DNA of 64,000 bases, taken from an uncultured Lachnospiraceae bacterium. GTDB taxonomy: Bacteria; Bacillota; Clostridia; Lachnospirales; Lachnospiraceae. Below the pieces are notes generated by a model, which worked only from the letters and a program-made list of their open reading frames with translations, made no database searches and was not told the origin of the DNA. The number at the start of each line of letters is the position of its first letter. Positions within the stretch are counted from its first letter, which is position 1. This document shows positions 33,550-41,869 of the stretch, one piece after another. A program made the position numbers and the translations under genes. The stretch spans positions 62,001 to 126,000 of the forward strand of contig CAJTTZ010000006.1 in assembly GCA_910579505.1 (NCBI GenBank), written 5' to 3'.

Positions 33550-33813
33550 ATGGTAAGTCAGAAGGTAGTCATCAAAAACCCGACAGGGCTACATCTAAGA
33601 CCGGCAGGCATCCTATGTAAGGAAGCGATGCAGTTTAAATCTCTGATAACCTTTACATTTCGTGAAAATACAGCGAATGCCAAAAGTGTCCTGAGTGTCC
33701 TTGGGGCATGTGTCAAGTGTGGCGATGAAATCGAGTTTGTGTGTGACGGTGAAGATGAGGAGCAGGCTCTCAAGGCGTTGGTTGACGCAATTGAGAGCGG
33801 TCTTGGAGAATAG
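33550..33813 (+). CDS. ptsH: HPr family phosphocarrier protein
   Basis: Phosphocarrier of the sugar phosphotransferase system, 87 residues. It has the active-site His15 in GLHLRPAG and the regulatory Ser46 in NAKSVLSVLG, so both EI-dependent phosphorylation and HPr kinase control are possible. It stands alone, without ptsI. A relative such as Crh is less likely because His15 is kept. It is bounded by its own promoter and a strong terminator. Confidence 0.9.
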   Translation: MVSQKVVIKNPTGLHLRPAGILCKEAMQFKSLITFTFRENTANAKSVLSVLGACVKCGDEIEFVCDGEDEEQALKALVDAIESGLGE

Positions 33814-33827
33814 TGTCACGTTCGGAC

Positions 33828-33857
33828 AGCCCCGCTGTATTTATGCAGCGGGGCTTT
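33828..33857 (+). terminator. Intrinsic terminator after the HPr gene
   Basis: Perfect 10-bp stem AGCCCCGCTG/CAGCGGGGCT with an 8-base loop and TTT. It lies 24 bases before leuA. No leader peptide or T-box is visible, so it is read as the HPr terminator, not a leuA attenuator. Confidence 0.75.
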
Positions 33858-33880
33858 AATGTTATAAAGGAGGAGCAGCT

Positions 33881-35563
33881 ATGTTAAACTATAAGAGGTA
33901 TCGCAGAAACCCGGTGGTGGATTACCCGGAAAGGGAATGGACCGACAAACAGATCGAAAAGGCGCCCGTCTGGTGCAGCGTAGACCTGCGCGACGGCAAT
34001 CAGGCTTTGATTGATCCCATGGTGGTGTCAGAAAAAATAGAATTTTTCAATTATCTGATTAAGCTCGGCTTCAAGGAAATAGAGATCGGTTTCCCTGCGG
34101 CAAGCCAGATAGAATTTGATTTTCTGCGCCAGCTTGTAGACAGAAAATTAATTCCCGACGACGTGGTTGTACAGGTTTTAACCCAGTGCAGGGAAGAACT
34201 TCTGGAACGCACGTTCGAATCCATAGAGGGATGTAAACAGGCAATTGTGCATATTTACAATTCCACCTCCACTCTGCAGCGCGACGTGGTATTCAATATG
34301 AGCCGCGAGGAGATTACCAACATCGCCGTAGAAGGCGTCAAAATGGTGAAACGCCACGCCGAAAAATTCCCCGGCAAGGTAATTTTGGAATACTCTCCCG
34401 AAAGTTTTACCGGCACCGAATTAGATTACGCGCTGGAAGTCTGCAATGCCGTGCAGAGAGAATGGGGGCCTACAAAGGAAAATCCTATGATTATCAATCT
34501 CCCTTCCACAGTGGAGATGACTACGCCCAACGTCTTTGCGGACAGGATTGAGTGGATGAACAGGCACCTGGAAAACAGGGAGGCCATTATCTTAAGCATA
34601 CATCCCCATAACGACAGGGGAACCGGTGTGGCCACGGCGGAACTTGCCCTTCTTGCAGGCGCTGAGCGCGTAGAGGGCACCCTTTTCGGCAACGGCGAAC
34701 GGACCGGAAACGTGGATATATTAAACATTGCCTATAACATGTTCTCTCAGGGTATTGACCCTGAACTTGCCATCGAGCACGTGAACGAGAGCATTGAAAT
34801 TTATGAGAGGTGCTGTAAGATTCCCGTGCACCCCAGACACCCTTATGCGGGCAAGCTGGTGTTTACCGCTTTTTCAGGATCCCATCAGGACGCCATCAAC
34901 AAGGGCGTAAAGGCGATGAAAGAGCGCGGCGGCGAATATTGGGAGGTGCCCTATCTGCCCATTGATCCTGCGGATATCGGCAGGGAGTACGAGCCGATTG
35001 TGCGTATCAATTCCCAGTCCGGCAAAGGCGGCGTCGCGTTTATTATGGATACCTATTTCGGCTTCAAGCTTCCTAAGGGAATGCACAGGGAGTTTGCGAA
35101 CGTCATTCAGGCAATCTCTGAGAAACAGGGCGAAGTCAGTCCCGACCAGATTATGGAAAACTTCCGTCAGGAATATCTGATGAAGAAAGAGCCCATCCAT
35201 TTCAGAAGGCTGCGTGTGGATGATCTGAGTGAGGAAACCGAATCTGAGTTTGATACAAAGGTAACTGTCGTCTACACCGACAGCGGCGTTGAAAAACGCT
35301 TTGAGGCGGTGGGCAACGGTCCTATTGACGCTGTAAAACGCGGGCTGCAGGAAGAGCTGGATATCAGCATTAAAATTCTCGATTACGAGGAGCACGCGCT
35401 CCAGAGCGGTTCCAATTCCCAGGCGGCGGCATATATCCATCTGCTGGATGCGGAGAGCGGCAGCGTGACCTACGGCGTGGGCGTAAGTTCCAATATTACA
35501 AGGGCGTCTGTGCGGGCAATTTTCTCGGCGGTGAACAGACTGGGGTTAGGAAAACATAACTAG
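33881..35563 (+). CDS. leuA: 2-isopropylmalate synthase, LeuA2 type
   Basis: Condenses acetyl-CoA with 2-oxoisovalerate, the first step of leucine synthesis. 560 residues, the longer LeuA2 form. The N-terminal TIM barrel has the metal motif SVDLRDGNQAL and the HPHNDRGTG metal histidines; the C-terminal LeuA dimer domain (about 430-560) is the leucine feedback site. AAAGGAGGAG lies upstream. No other leucine gene is adjacent; cobB follows after 12 bases. Confidence 0.93.
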   Translation: MLNYKRYRRNPVVDYPEREWTDKQIEKAPVWCSVDLRDGNQALIDPMVVSEKIEFFNYLIKLGFKEIEIGFPAASQIEFDFLRQLVDRKLIPDDVVVQVLTQCREELLERTFESIEGCKQAIVHIYNSTSTLQRDVVFNMSREEITNIAVEGVKMVKRHAEKFPGKVILEYSPESFTGTELDYALEVCNAVQREWGPTKENPMIINLPSTVEMTTPNVFADRIEWMNRHLENREAIILSIHPHNDRGTGVATAELALLAGAERVEGTLFGNGERTGNVDILNIAYNMFSQGIDPELAIEHVNESIEIYERCCKIPVHPRHPYAGKLVFTAFSGSHQDAINKGVKAMKERGGEYWEVPYLPIDPADIGREYEPIVRINSQSGKGGVAFIMDTYFGFKLPKGMHREFANVIQAISEKQGEVSPDQIMENFRQEYLMKKEPIHFRRLRVDDLSEETESEFDTKVTVVYTDSGVEKRFEAVGNGPIDAVKRGLQEELDISIKILDYEEHALQSGSNSQAAAYIHLLDAESGSVTYGVGVSSNITRASVRAIFSAVNRLGLGKHN

Positions 35564-35575
35564 GGAGGTATTCTT

Positions 35576-36292
35576 ATGGGGCAGATCGAACAGTTGAGAC
35601 AGTGGGTAAACGAATCGGATAACATCGTTTTCTTTGGAGGTGCGGGAGTCTCCACGGAGAGCGGCATCCCGGATTTCAGGAGCGTGGATGGCCTTTATAA
35701 CCAGCAGTACGACTATCCGCCTGAAACGATACTCAGCCACACCTTTTACAGAAGAAACACCGAGGAATTTTACAGATTTTACCGCAATAAGATGCTCTGC
35801 CTTGACGCGAAGCCAAACGCTGCGCACTTAAAGCTGGCGGAGTGGGAGCAGAAGGGCAAGCTTAAGGCGGTGGTGACCCAGAACATCGACGGCCTCCATC
35901 AGGCGGCCGGAAGCAAGAAGGTGTACGAGCTCCACGGCTCTGTCCTCCGCAACTTCTGTGAGAGCTGCCATAAGTTTTACGACGTGAATTATATCGCAGA
36001 TTCGGAGGGCATTCCCAAATGCAACTGCGGCGGAGATATTAAGCCGGATGTTGTTCTGTATGAGGAAGGCCTGGATCAGAATACACTCACGGGCGCAATC
36101 CGTGCGATCAGCGAGGCGGACGTGCTGATTGTGGGCGGAACTTCTCTGGCCGTTTATCCCGCCGCAGGGCTTCTGGATTACTATAATGGAAATAAACTGG
36201 TGCTTGTAAACAAAACCCCTACCGCAAGGGACGGGATCGCGGACCTGGTCGTGCAGGGAAGTATCGGGGAGATCTTTTCACAGTTAGATTAG
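35576..36292 (+). CDS. cobB: NAD-dependent protein deacylase (sirtuin)
   Basis: Removes acyl groups from lysines using NAD. 238 residues: NAD motif GGAGVSTESGIPDFRS (about 20-35), TQNIDGLHQAAG, the catalytic His in ELHGS, and a zinc site made of CESCHKF and a second pair CNCGG. The missing bacterial SIRT5-like Tyr/Arg pair could not be judged by eye. GGGAGG lies upstream. It lies between leuA and a DUF951 gene on the same strand; a link to acetyl-CoA metabolism is only contextual. Confidence 0.93.
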   Translation: MGQIEQLRQWVNESDNIVFFGGAGVSTESGIPDFRSVDGLYNQQYDYPPETILSHTFYRRNTEEFYRFYRNKMLCLDAKPNAAHLKLAEWEQKGKLKAVVTQNIDGLHQAAGSKKVYELHGSVLRNFCESCHKFYDVNYIADSEGIPKCNCGGDIKPDVVLYEEGLDQNTLTGAIRAISEADVLIVGGTSLAVYPAAGLLDYYNGNKLVLVNKTPTARDGIADLVVQGSIGEIFSQLD

Positions 36293-36320
36293 TATAAAAG
36301 AAATCATGGGGGATACCGAT

Positions 36321-36500
36321 GTGGATATACAGGTCGGAGATATTTTGAAAATGAAAAAGCAGCACCCCTGCGGTTCCTCAGAATGGGAAGTGCTGCGGAT
36401 AGGTGCTGACTTTCGTTTGAAGTGTATGGGCTGCGGGCATCAGATTATGATCCCGCGGCCAAAAGCGGAGAAAAATGTTCGGAATGTGCTGCGGGCTTAA
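36321..36500 (+). CDS. DUF951 family small protein
   Basis: About 59 residues: VDIQVGDILKMKKQHPCGSSEWEVLRIGADFRLKCMGCGHQ, then a basic tail. This is the DUF951 pattern (PF06107), a small SH3-like fold with a CxxC; the function is unknown and nucleic-acid binding is suspected. An ATG at 36306 adds five codons, but family members start at VDI, and GGGGGA lies seven bases before the GTG at 36321, so the GTG start is preferred. Its stop overlaps the convergent regulator gene by four bases. Confidence 0.75.
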   Translation: MDIQVGDILKMKKQHPCGSSEWEVLRIGADFRLKCMGCGHQIMIPRPKAEKNVRNVLRA

Positions 36501-36826
36501 AAGGCAGCCCGCTTCCTTAAAGCTTCCAAGAAAATATCCACATTTTCCTGTTTCCAAAATTCAGCAAACCGCTCCGCCATCACGCCCAGATATTCCCTCT
36601 GCGGAACGAGAATCTGATAATAAAATACACGTCCCTGCCTGTAGTGCTGTAAATAACCCTTTTTGACCAGTCTCGCCAAAAAAGTGGAAACAGTCTGTGG
36701 TTTCCACTCCTTATCGTACATCTCATTTACTCTCTGCGTGATATCCGCCAGATCCAGCTCCCTTTCCGCATCCCATACCGTTTTCATCACTATCTTTTCG
36801 CAATTCGTCAAACTTTGTAGTTCCAT
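36497..36826 (-). CDS. BlaI/MecI/CopY-family transcriptional repressor
   Basis: 109 residues with a winged-helix domain (LTNCEKIVMKTVWDAERELDLADITQRVNE, then PQTVSTFLARLVKKGYLQ) typical of the family, and a short dimerisation tail. Members are usually controlled by a BlaR-type protease or copper; neither is present here. It is divergent from the MATE exporter gene and shares a 189-base spacer with inverted repeats, so it may control that exporter and itself. AGAAGGAG and a good promoter lie upstream. Confidence 0.87.
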   Translation of the reverse strand: MELQSLTNCEKIVMKTVWDAERELDLADITQRVNEMYDKEWKPQTVSTFLARLVKKGYLQHYRQGRVFYYQILVPQREYLGVMAERFAEFWKQENVDIFLEALRKRAAF

Positions 36827-36875
36827 GTATGTCGTCTCCTTCTGCCTCAGCTGTTTATAGTTTTTCGCTTATTTT

Positions 36876-36904
36876 ATCATATTTCATCATACATATAATG
36901 GCAA
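36876..36904 (-). promoter_or_regulatory. Promoter of the BlaI-family gene
   Basis: Read on the minus strand: TTGCCA, exactly 17 bases, TATGAT. It lies about 50 bases upstream of the ATG. Confidence 0.55.
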
Positions 36905-36922
36905 TACACAAATTGCAATTAA

Positions 36923-36939
36923 ATAAACATTTTGTTTAT
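36923..36939. promoter_or_regulatory. Candidate operator between the repressor and the MATE gene
   Basis: ATAAAC-ATTTT-GTTTAT inverted repeat. A palindrome ATTGCAAT lies just to its left, and ATCTGCAGAT sits in the spacer of the MATE promoter. Any of them could be the repressor site. Confidence 0.35.
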
Positions 36940-36975
36940 ATTTCAGAAAAAATACTTCCAAAAGAAAAATCCAAA

Positions 36976-37004
36976 TTGAGTTGCATCTGATCTGCAGATA
37001 TTGT
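36976..37004 (+). promoter_or_regulatory. Promoter of the MATE gene, very close to the start codon
   Basis: TTGAGT, 17 bases, TATTGT. Transcription should begin about 37010-37012, only 4-6 bases before the ATG at 37016. The spacer contains the palindrome ATCTGCAGAT. Confidence 0.5.
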
Positions 37005-37015
37005 AAAATGAAAAA

Positions 37016-38419
37016 ATGAGACTTTTGAAAAATGCACGAAACAAATTCATCGGAGACAAAAATTTTTACAGGATGGTCCTTGCCATCGCTGTCCCCATTA
37101 TGATCCAAAACGGTATCACAAATTTCGTGAGTCTTTTGGATAATATTATGATCGGGCAGATCGGCACGGAGCAGATGTCCGGCGTTGCCATTGTAAACCA
37201 GCTTCTTTTTGTCTACAATCTCTGCCTGTTCGGAGGTGTATCCGGCGCAGGTATTTTTACTGCCCAGTATTTTGGCCAGAAAAATCAGGAAGGCGTCAGG
37301 CAGACCGTCCGCTTTAAAATATGGATGGTTTCTTTGATTACCCTATTTACGGTGATCCTGCTGCTGACGGCCGGCGACCCGCTGATTACATTCTACCTCC
37401 AGGGGGACGGCAGTATAGAAAGCGCCGCCGCTACCTTGCGCTATGGCAGGGAATATCTGCAGATTATGCTTCCCGGCCTGGTTCCTTTTATGCTGGTCCA
37501 GGTCTATTCTAGTACCCTGCGCGAATGCGGTAAGACGATCCTGCCCATGAAAGCGGGCGTAATTGCCGTCTTTGTCAATCTTGTATTGAATTACATATTA
37601 ATTTACGGTAAATTCGGCATGCCGGCACTCGGCGTGCAGGGCGCTGCAATCGCCACTATTATTTCCCGCTTTGTCGAATGCGCCATCGTGCTGGTACACA
37701 CGCACCGCCACGCGCAGGAAAATCCATTTATACAGGGTCTTTACAGCACATTAAAGGTCCCTTCATCACTGATGCTAAAAATTATAACAAAAGGCATGCC
37801 GCTTCTCTTAAATGAAACGCTCTGGGCGGCTGGCACTGCAATGCTGACCCAGTGCTATTCGGTTCGGGGCTTAAACGTAATTGCCGCACTCAATATTTCA
37901 AACACGATCAACAATGTATTTAACATCGTTTTTATTGCTTTGGGTGAATCCGTAGCCATCATTGTGGGGCAGCTTTTGGGCGCGGGTAAAATGAAAGAAG
38001 CCAGGGATACGGACAATAAGATGATTGCCTTTTCCGTCTTTAGCTGTGTTATTATCGCTGCTATTATGCTTTTACTGGCGCAGTTTTTCCCGCTGTTCTA
38101 CAATACAGACACCGAAGTGCGCCGACTGGCGGCGCACTTCATAATGATTACTGCTGTTTTTATGCCCCAGAATGCCTTTCTCCACGCATCCTATTTCACG
38201 CTGCGCTCCGGCGGTAAGACGATTATCACCTTTCTTTTCGACAGTGTCTTTATCTGGTGCGTCAGCGTGACAATCGCCTACATCCTGAGCCGTTTCACAA
38301 CACTTCCAGTCGCCGCCGTATATACGTTCGTACAGATGGGCGACTGGATAAAATGCGTGATCGGATTTGTTCTGGTCAAAAAGGGCATCTGGCTGCAAAA
38401 TATTGTTTCATCTTCTTAA
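37016..38419 (+). CDS. MATE family multidrug/cation antiporter
   Basis: Exports drugs or metabolites in exchange for H+ or Na+. 467 residues with about twelve membrane helices in two matching halves, each opening with the MATE pattern (IAVPIMIQNGITNFVSLLDNIMIGQIG in the first half, KGMPLLLNETLWAAGTAMLTQ in the second). No ribosome binding site is seen before the ATG, and the best promoter places the transcript start almost at it, so the mRNA may be nearly leaderless. It is divergent from a BlaI-type repressor gene. The substrate cannot be read from sequence. Confidence 0.9.
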   Translation: MRLLKNARNKFIGDKNFYRMVLAIAVPIMIQNGITNFVSLLDNIMIGQIGTEQMSGVAIVNQLLFVYNLCLFGGVSGAGIFTAQYFGQKNQEGVRQTVRFKIWMVSLITLFTVILLLTAGDPLITFYLQGDGSIESAAATLRYGREYLQIMLPGLVPFMLVQVYSSTLRECGKTILPMKAGVIAVFVNLVLNYILIYGKFGMPALGVQGAAIATIISRFVECAIVLVHTHRHAQENPFIQGLYSTLKVPSSLMLKIITKGMPLLLNETLWAAGTAMLTQCYSVRGLNVIAALNISNTINNVFNIVFIALGESVAIIVGQLLGAGKMKEARDTDNKMIAFSVFSCVIIAAIMLLLAQFFPLFYNTDTEVRRLAAHFIMITAVFMPQNAFLHASYFTLRSGGKTIITFLFDSVFIWCVSVTIAYILSRFTTLPVAAVYTFVQMGDWIKCVIGFVLVKKGIWLQNIVSSS

Positions 38420-38429
38420 TGCTGAAAGA

Positions 38430-38450
38430 GGCGCAGTAAAAAACTGCGCC
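38430..38450. terminator. Hairpin between the convergent MATE and rpe genes
   Basis: GGCGCAGT/ACTGCGCC, 8 bp with an AAAAA loop. Flanking T-tracts are short on both strands, so a weak bidirectional terminator is the best reading. Confidence 0.5.
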
Positions 38451-38455
38451 ATTAA

Positions 38456-39115
38456 TTAAAATTGTGTCAAATATTTTTTTATATTTTCTGTAATACTTCC
38501 CCGAAATACCGCCGAACCCGCCACAATCACATTGGCGCCGGCATCCAGTACAATCTTCGCGTTATCCACCGTGATACCGCCGTCCACCTGAATATCAAGA
38601 TCAAGGCCCATCTCGTCAGCCATCTCCCGCACCCGGCGGATACGTTCCGTCGATTCGGGGATATATTTCTGTCCGCCAAATCCCGGCTCTACCGTCATTA
38701 CCAAAAGCATGTCCAGTTTCGGCAGATACTTTCTGACCACCTCCACAGGGGTTTTCGGCTTAATTGACATGCCCACCCTGCAGCCGATGTTTCGAATCAG
38801 ATCAATGGTCTCCTCCGCATCATCTGTGGCTTCCAGATGGAAGGTGATGCTGTCCGCGCCGCACGCCTTAAATTCCTTTAGATAGCGGTCCGGGTCTACG
38901 ATCATCAGGTGTACGTCAAAAACCCTGTCCGTCGTTTTGCGGATTGAACGGATCACCGGCATTCCAAAGGAAATGGATGGTACAAACACCCCGTCCATCA
39001 CATCAATATGTATATATTCCGCGCCGGCTTCGTCCGCCTCTTTGATCTGCTCCCCCAGTCTGGCGAAATCAGCCGCCAGAATGGAGGGAGACAAAATTTT
39101 CTTTCTCTCAGACAT
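38456..39115 (-). CDS. rpe: Ribulose-phosphate 3-epimerase
   Basis: Interconverts ribulose-5-phosphate and xylulose-5-phosphate. 219-residue TIM barrel with SPSILAADFARLGEQ at the start, HIDVMDGVFVPSISFG (metal Asp and His), HLMIVDPDRY, MTVEPGFGGQ and the phosphate loop DGGITVDN...GSAVF. It is the last gene of the leftward pentose region, after the two transketolase subunits, and delivers xylulose-5-phosphate for them. GGAGG lies eight bases upstream. Confidence 0.96.
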   Translation of the reverse strand: MSERKKILSPSILAADFARLGEQIKEADEAGAEYIHIDVMDGVFVPSISFGMPVIRSIRKTTDRVFDVHLMIVDPDRYLKEFKACGADSITFHLEATDDAEETIDLIRNIGCRVGMSIKPKTPVEVVRKYLPKLDMLLVMTVEPGFGGQKYIPESTERIRRVREMADEMGLDLDIQVDGGITVDNAKIVLDAGANVIVAGSAVFRGSITENIKKYLTQF

Positions 39116-39128
39116 TTTTATTTCCTCC

Positions 39129-39185
39129 GCAGTGCCACTCGAAAAACCTTCGGTTTTCCTCGTTCACGAGCCCTCTACGCACTGC
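39129..39185 (-). repeat. 57-base multi-hairpin element between tktB and rpe
   Basis: Outer arms GCAGTGC/GCACTGC enclose two small hairpins: AAAACC-TTC-GGTTTT and CTCG-TTCA-CGAG (plus-strand reading). It overlaps the rpe ribosome site at one end. There is no T-tract. It looks like a compact three-way-junction RNA or a REP-like palindromic unit. Confidence 0.5.
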
Positions 39186-39188
39186 TCC

Positions 39189-40133
39189 TTACTTTTGAGC
39201 AAATTCTTTTGTCTTTTCATAGATGCCCTTGCCGTCCAGACCATACTTCTCTACCAGTGCATTTGCGGAGCCGGATTCGCCGAAAGTATCCTGCATACCG
39301 ATCCGCAGAACGGGTGTGGGATGCTTCTCGGACAGACAGTCGCAGACAGCGCTGCCAAGACCGCCAATCACGGTGTGCTCCTCCGCCGTAACCACTTTGC
39401 CGGTCTTCTTTGCGGAAGCAAGCACCAGTTCCTCATCCAGCGGTTTGATGGTGTGAATATTAATCACTTCTGCGCTGATTCCGTCCTTTGCAAGCATTTC
39501 TGCCGCGTCCAGGGCAGAGGAAACCGTGATACCGCTTGCAATGATCGTCACATCTGTCCCCTCTCTCAGAAGAACGCCCTTGCCGATCTCAAATTTGTAA
39601 TCCGGCTTGTCGTTGATTACAGGAACAGCCGCACGGCCAAAACGCAGATAAACCGGGCCTTCCATCTCAATCGCCGCTCTCACCGCCGCCTTCGCCTCCA
39701 CATCATCGGAAGGTACGATAACGGTCATACCGGGAATGGTCCGCATCAGGGCTACGTCCTCGTTACACTGATGGGTTGCGCCGTCCTCGCCTACGGTGAT
39801 GCCGGCATGGGTCGCACCGATCTTTACATTCAGGTGAGGATAACCGATAGAATTACGAACCTGCTCAAAGTTACGTCCTGCCGCAAACATAGCGAAGGAA
39901 CTGATAAAAGGAATCTTGCCGCAGGTAGCAAGACCCGCCGCAATACCCGTCATATTACATTCCGCAATACCGCAGTCGATATGGCGGTCCGGGAACGCTT
40001 TCAGGAACACGCCCGTCTTGGTCGCGCCTGCAAGATCCGCATCCAGCACTACCAGATTGGGAAATTCTGCACCACACTCGGCAAGTGCATTACCATAGCT
40101 TTCTCTTGTTGCAATTTTCTTTACATCTGCCAT
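39189..40133 (-). CDS. Transketolase, C-terminal subunit
   Basis: The pyrimidine-binding and C-terminal half of a split transketolase, 314 residues. It keeps the Glu-containing cofactor region DRHIDCGIAECNMTGIAAGLA, the FAMFAAGRNFEQVRNSIGY segment, HAGITVGEDGATHQ and the TVEEHTVIGGLGSAV motif of the C-terminal domain. Its ATG overlaps the stop of the N-terminal subunit (TAATG), so the halves are made together. Together they exchange C2 units between xylulose-5-phosphate and aldose phosphates. Confidence 0.95.
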   Translation of the reverse strand: MADVKKIATRESYGNALAECGAEFPNLVVLDADLAGATKTGVFLKAFPDRHIDCGIAECNMTGIAAGLATCGKIPFISSFAMFAAGRNFEQVRNSIGYPHLNVKIGATHAGITVGEDGATHQCNEDVALMRTIPGMTVIVPSDDVEAKAAVRAAIEMEGPVYLRFGRAAVPVINDKPDYKFEIGKGVLLREGTDVTIIASGITVSSALDAAEMLAKDGISAEVINIHTIKPLDEELVLASAKKTGKVVTAEEHTVIGGLGSAVCDCLSEKHPTPVLRIGMQDTFGESGSANALVEKYGLDGKGIYEKTKEFAQK

Positions 40134-40972
40134 TAGTTTGCACCTCCTAACTCTTCACCGATCTTCTCAAGATCTGCCATCGCCGTCGCGTACTCTTCAT
40201 CGTTGGGAGCCTTTCCGTGCCAGCCCGCATTGTTCTCCATGAAGGAAACTCCCTTGCCCTTCACTGTCTTACAGATGATCGCTGTGGGCTGTCCCTTGGT
40301 TGCCTTTGCTTCCTTAAACGCCGCGTCGATCTGGTCAAAATCATTGCCGTCGATATTGATTACATGGAAGTTAAACGCCTCAAACTTCTTATCAATGGGA
40401 TAAGGCGAGCAAACATCGTCGATCTTACCGTCGATCTGCAGCCCGTTATTGTCCACGATCACTACCAGATTGTCAAGCTTCCTGTGTCCCGCAAACATGG
40501 ACGCCTCCCAAACCTGACCTTCCTGAATCTCGCCGTCACCGAGCAGCGTATAAGTTCTGTAATCTTTGCCATCCATTTTCGCCGCAAGCGCCATACCTAC
40601 CGCTGCGGAAATACCCTGCCCCAGAGAGCCCGAGGACATGTCTACACCGGGTGTCTCCTGCATGCAGGGATGTCCCTGCAAATATGAGCCAAGATGACGC
40701 AGAGTAGGCAGATCCTCTACCGGGAAATACCCTCTGTTGGCCAGTACGGAATAAAGTCCGGGAGCCGTATGTCCCTTAGAAAGTACGAAACGGTCCCTGT
40801 CCGCCTTCTTGGGATCTTTCGGATCAATATTCATCTCCTCAAAATACAGGTAAGTAAAAATGTCTGCCGCCGACAGAGATCCGCCCGGATGCCCTGCCTT
40901 CGCGCCATGTACGGCGGTTACAATCCCTTTGCGGACTTCATTAGCTGTTTTTTGCAACTCTAATTTGTTCAT
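40133..40972 (-). CDS. Transketolase, N-terminal subunit (thiamine diphosphate-binding)
   Basis: The pyrophosphate-binding half of the split enzyme, 279 residues. It has HGAKAGHPGGSLSAADIFTYLY, KGHTAPGLYSVLA and the thiamine diphosphate motif GDGEIQEGQVWEASMFAGHRKLDNLVVIVDNN. GGAGG lies upstream. A 166-base spacer with a long inverted repeat separates it from araD. Being beside the arabinose genes, it probably serves pentose catabolism. Confidence 0.95.
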   Translation of the reverse strand: MNKLELQKTANEVRKGIVTAVHGAKAGHPGGSLSAADIFTYLYFEEMNIDPKDPKKADRDRFVLSKGHTAPGLYSVLANRGYFPVEDLPTLRHLGSYLQGHPCMQETPGVDMSSGSLGQGISAAVGMALAAKMDGKDYRTYTLLGDGEIQEGQVWEASMFAGHRKLDNLVVIVDNNGLQIDGKIDDVCSPYPIDKKFEAFNFHVINIDGNDFDQIDAAFKEAKATKGQPTAIICKTVKGKGVSFMENNAGWHGKAPNDEEYATAMADLEKIGEELGGAN

Positions 40973-41030
40973 CGCTGCCCTCCATTTTATTTTAATATAT
41001 GTGCCGTTTTCGGCATTTTAAGATTTACGT

Positions 41031-41102
41031 ACATATGCCGCGTAAACCGATACCTCATGTATAATCATCGCACATCGGTTCATTCATTTCAACGGCATAT
41101 GT
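41031..41102 (-). other. Nested long inverted repeat upstream of the transketolase genes
   Basis: ACATATGCCG (41031) pairs with CGGCATATGT (41093), and inside it AACCGAT (41045) pairs with ATCGGTT (41074), giving 17 paired positions around a 22-base loop. A third small hairpin (TGCCG-AAAA-CGGCA) follows toward the gene. It could be an mRNA stabiliser, a leader switch, or an operator pair. Confidence 0.45.
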
Positions 41103-41138
41103 CGCTTTTGCTAAAGTTTTCACAGCCGCAGTGCCAAC

Positions 41139-41834
41139 TTACCGCTGACCGTAGTAAGCATTGGCGCCGTGTTTGCGGAAATAATGCTTATCCTGCAGTT
41201 CCTGCGGCGCGGGCTGGATTCTCGCATTGATCGTCTCTGCGCGGTAAGCCATCTTCGCCACTTCCTCAAGTACAACCGCGTTGTGCACCGCCTCGTGCGC
41301 ATCCTTGCCCCACGCAAAAGGACCATGGTTCTTGCAGAGTACCGCGGGGACTGCCACCGGGTCCTTATCCATTCTCTTAAACTCACTGACAATCAAAAGC
41401 CCTGTGTTCTTCTCGTAGGCGTCCGCGATCTCGTCCTCATTCAGGCAGCGCAGACACGGGATATCCCCATAAAAATAATCTGCATGGGTCGTTCCGTAGC
41501 AGGGAATGCTCCTGCCAGCCTGCGCCCAGCTTGTCGCGTAGGAAGAATGGGTATGTACAACGCCGCCGATCTCCTCGTAAGCCTTATAGAGCTCCACGTG
41601 GGTCGCTGTGTCGGAAGAGGGATTATACTTACCCTCTACCTTGTTGCCTTCCAGATCCACAAGTACCATATCGTCCGGCGTCAGCTTGTCGTAATCCACA
41701 CCGCTCGGCTTGATTGCAAAAATGCCGCTCTCCCTGTCAATCTCACTCACGTTCCCCCATGTGAAGGTCACGAGACCATACTTCGGAAGCAACATATTCG
41801 CTTCATAAACGCGTTTTTTCAGTTCCTCTAACAT
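41139..41834 (-). CDS. araD: L-ribulose-5-phosphate 4-epimerase
   Basis: Class II aldolase-fold, zinc-dependent enzyme converting L-ribulose-5-phosphate to D-xylulose-5-phosphate. 231 residues: LVTFTWGNVSEIDRE at the start, IKPSGVDYDKLTPDDMV, the zinc histidines in GVVHTHSSYATSWAQAG, and KNHGPFAWGKDAHEAVHNAVVLEEVA. AGGAGG lies six bases upstream. Third enzyme of the arabinose series, 35 bases after araB. Confidence 0.96.
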   Translation of the reverse strand: MLEELKKRVYEANMLLPKYGLVTFTWGNVSEIDRESGIFAIKPSGVDYDKLTPDDMVLVDLEGNKVEGKYNPSSDTATHVELYKAYEEIGGVVHTHSSYATSWAQAGRSIPCYGTTHADYFYGDIPCLRCLNEDEIADAYEKNTGLLIVSEFKRMDKDPVAVPAVLCKNHGPFAWGKDAHEAVHNAVVLEEVAKMAYRAETINARIQPAPQELQDKHYFRKHGANAYYGQR

Positions 41835-41869
41835 GTTATACCTCCTGTATATATTTCATCTATTACACA

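Noticed and set aside
33828..33880. Possible leuA attenuator or T-box
   Set aside because: No leader peptide with Leu codons, no T-box sequence and no antiterminator; the hairpin is simply the HPr terminator.
38937..40136. 399-residue plus-strand frame
   Set aside because: Antisense to rpe and the transketolase C-terminal subunit, both unmistakable; low-complexity shadow.
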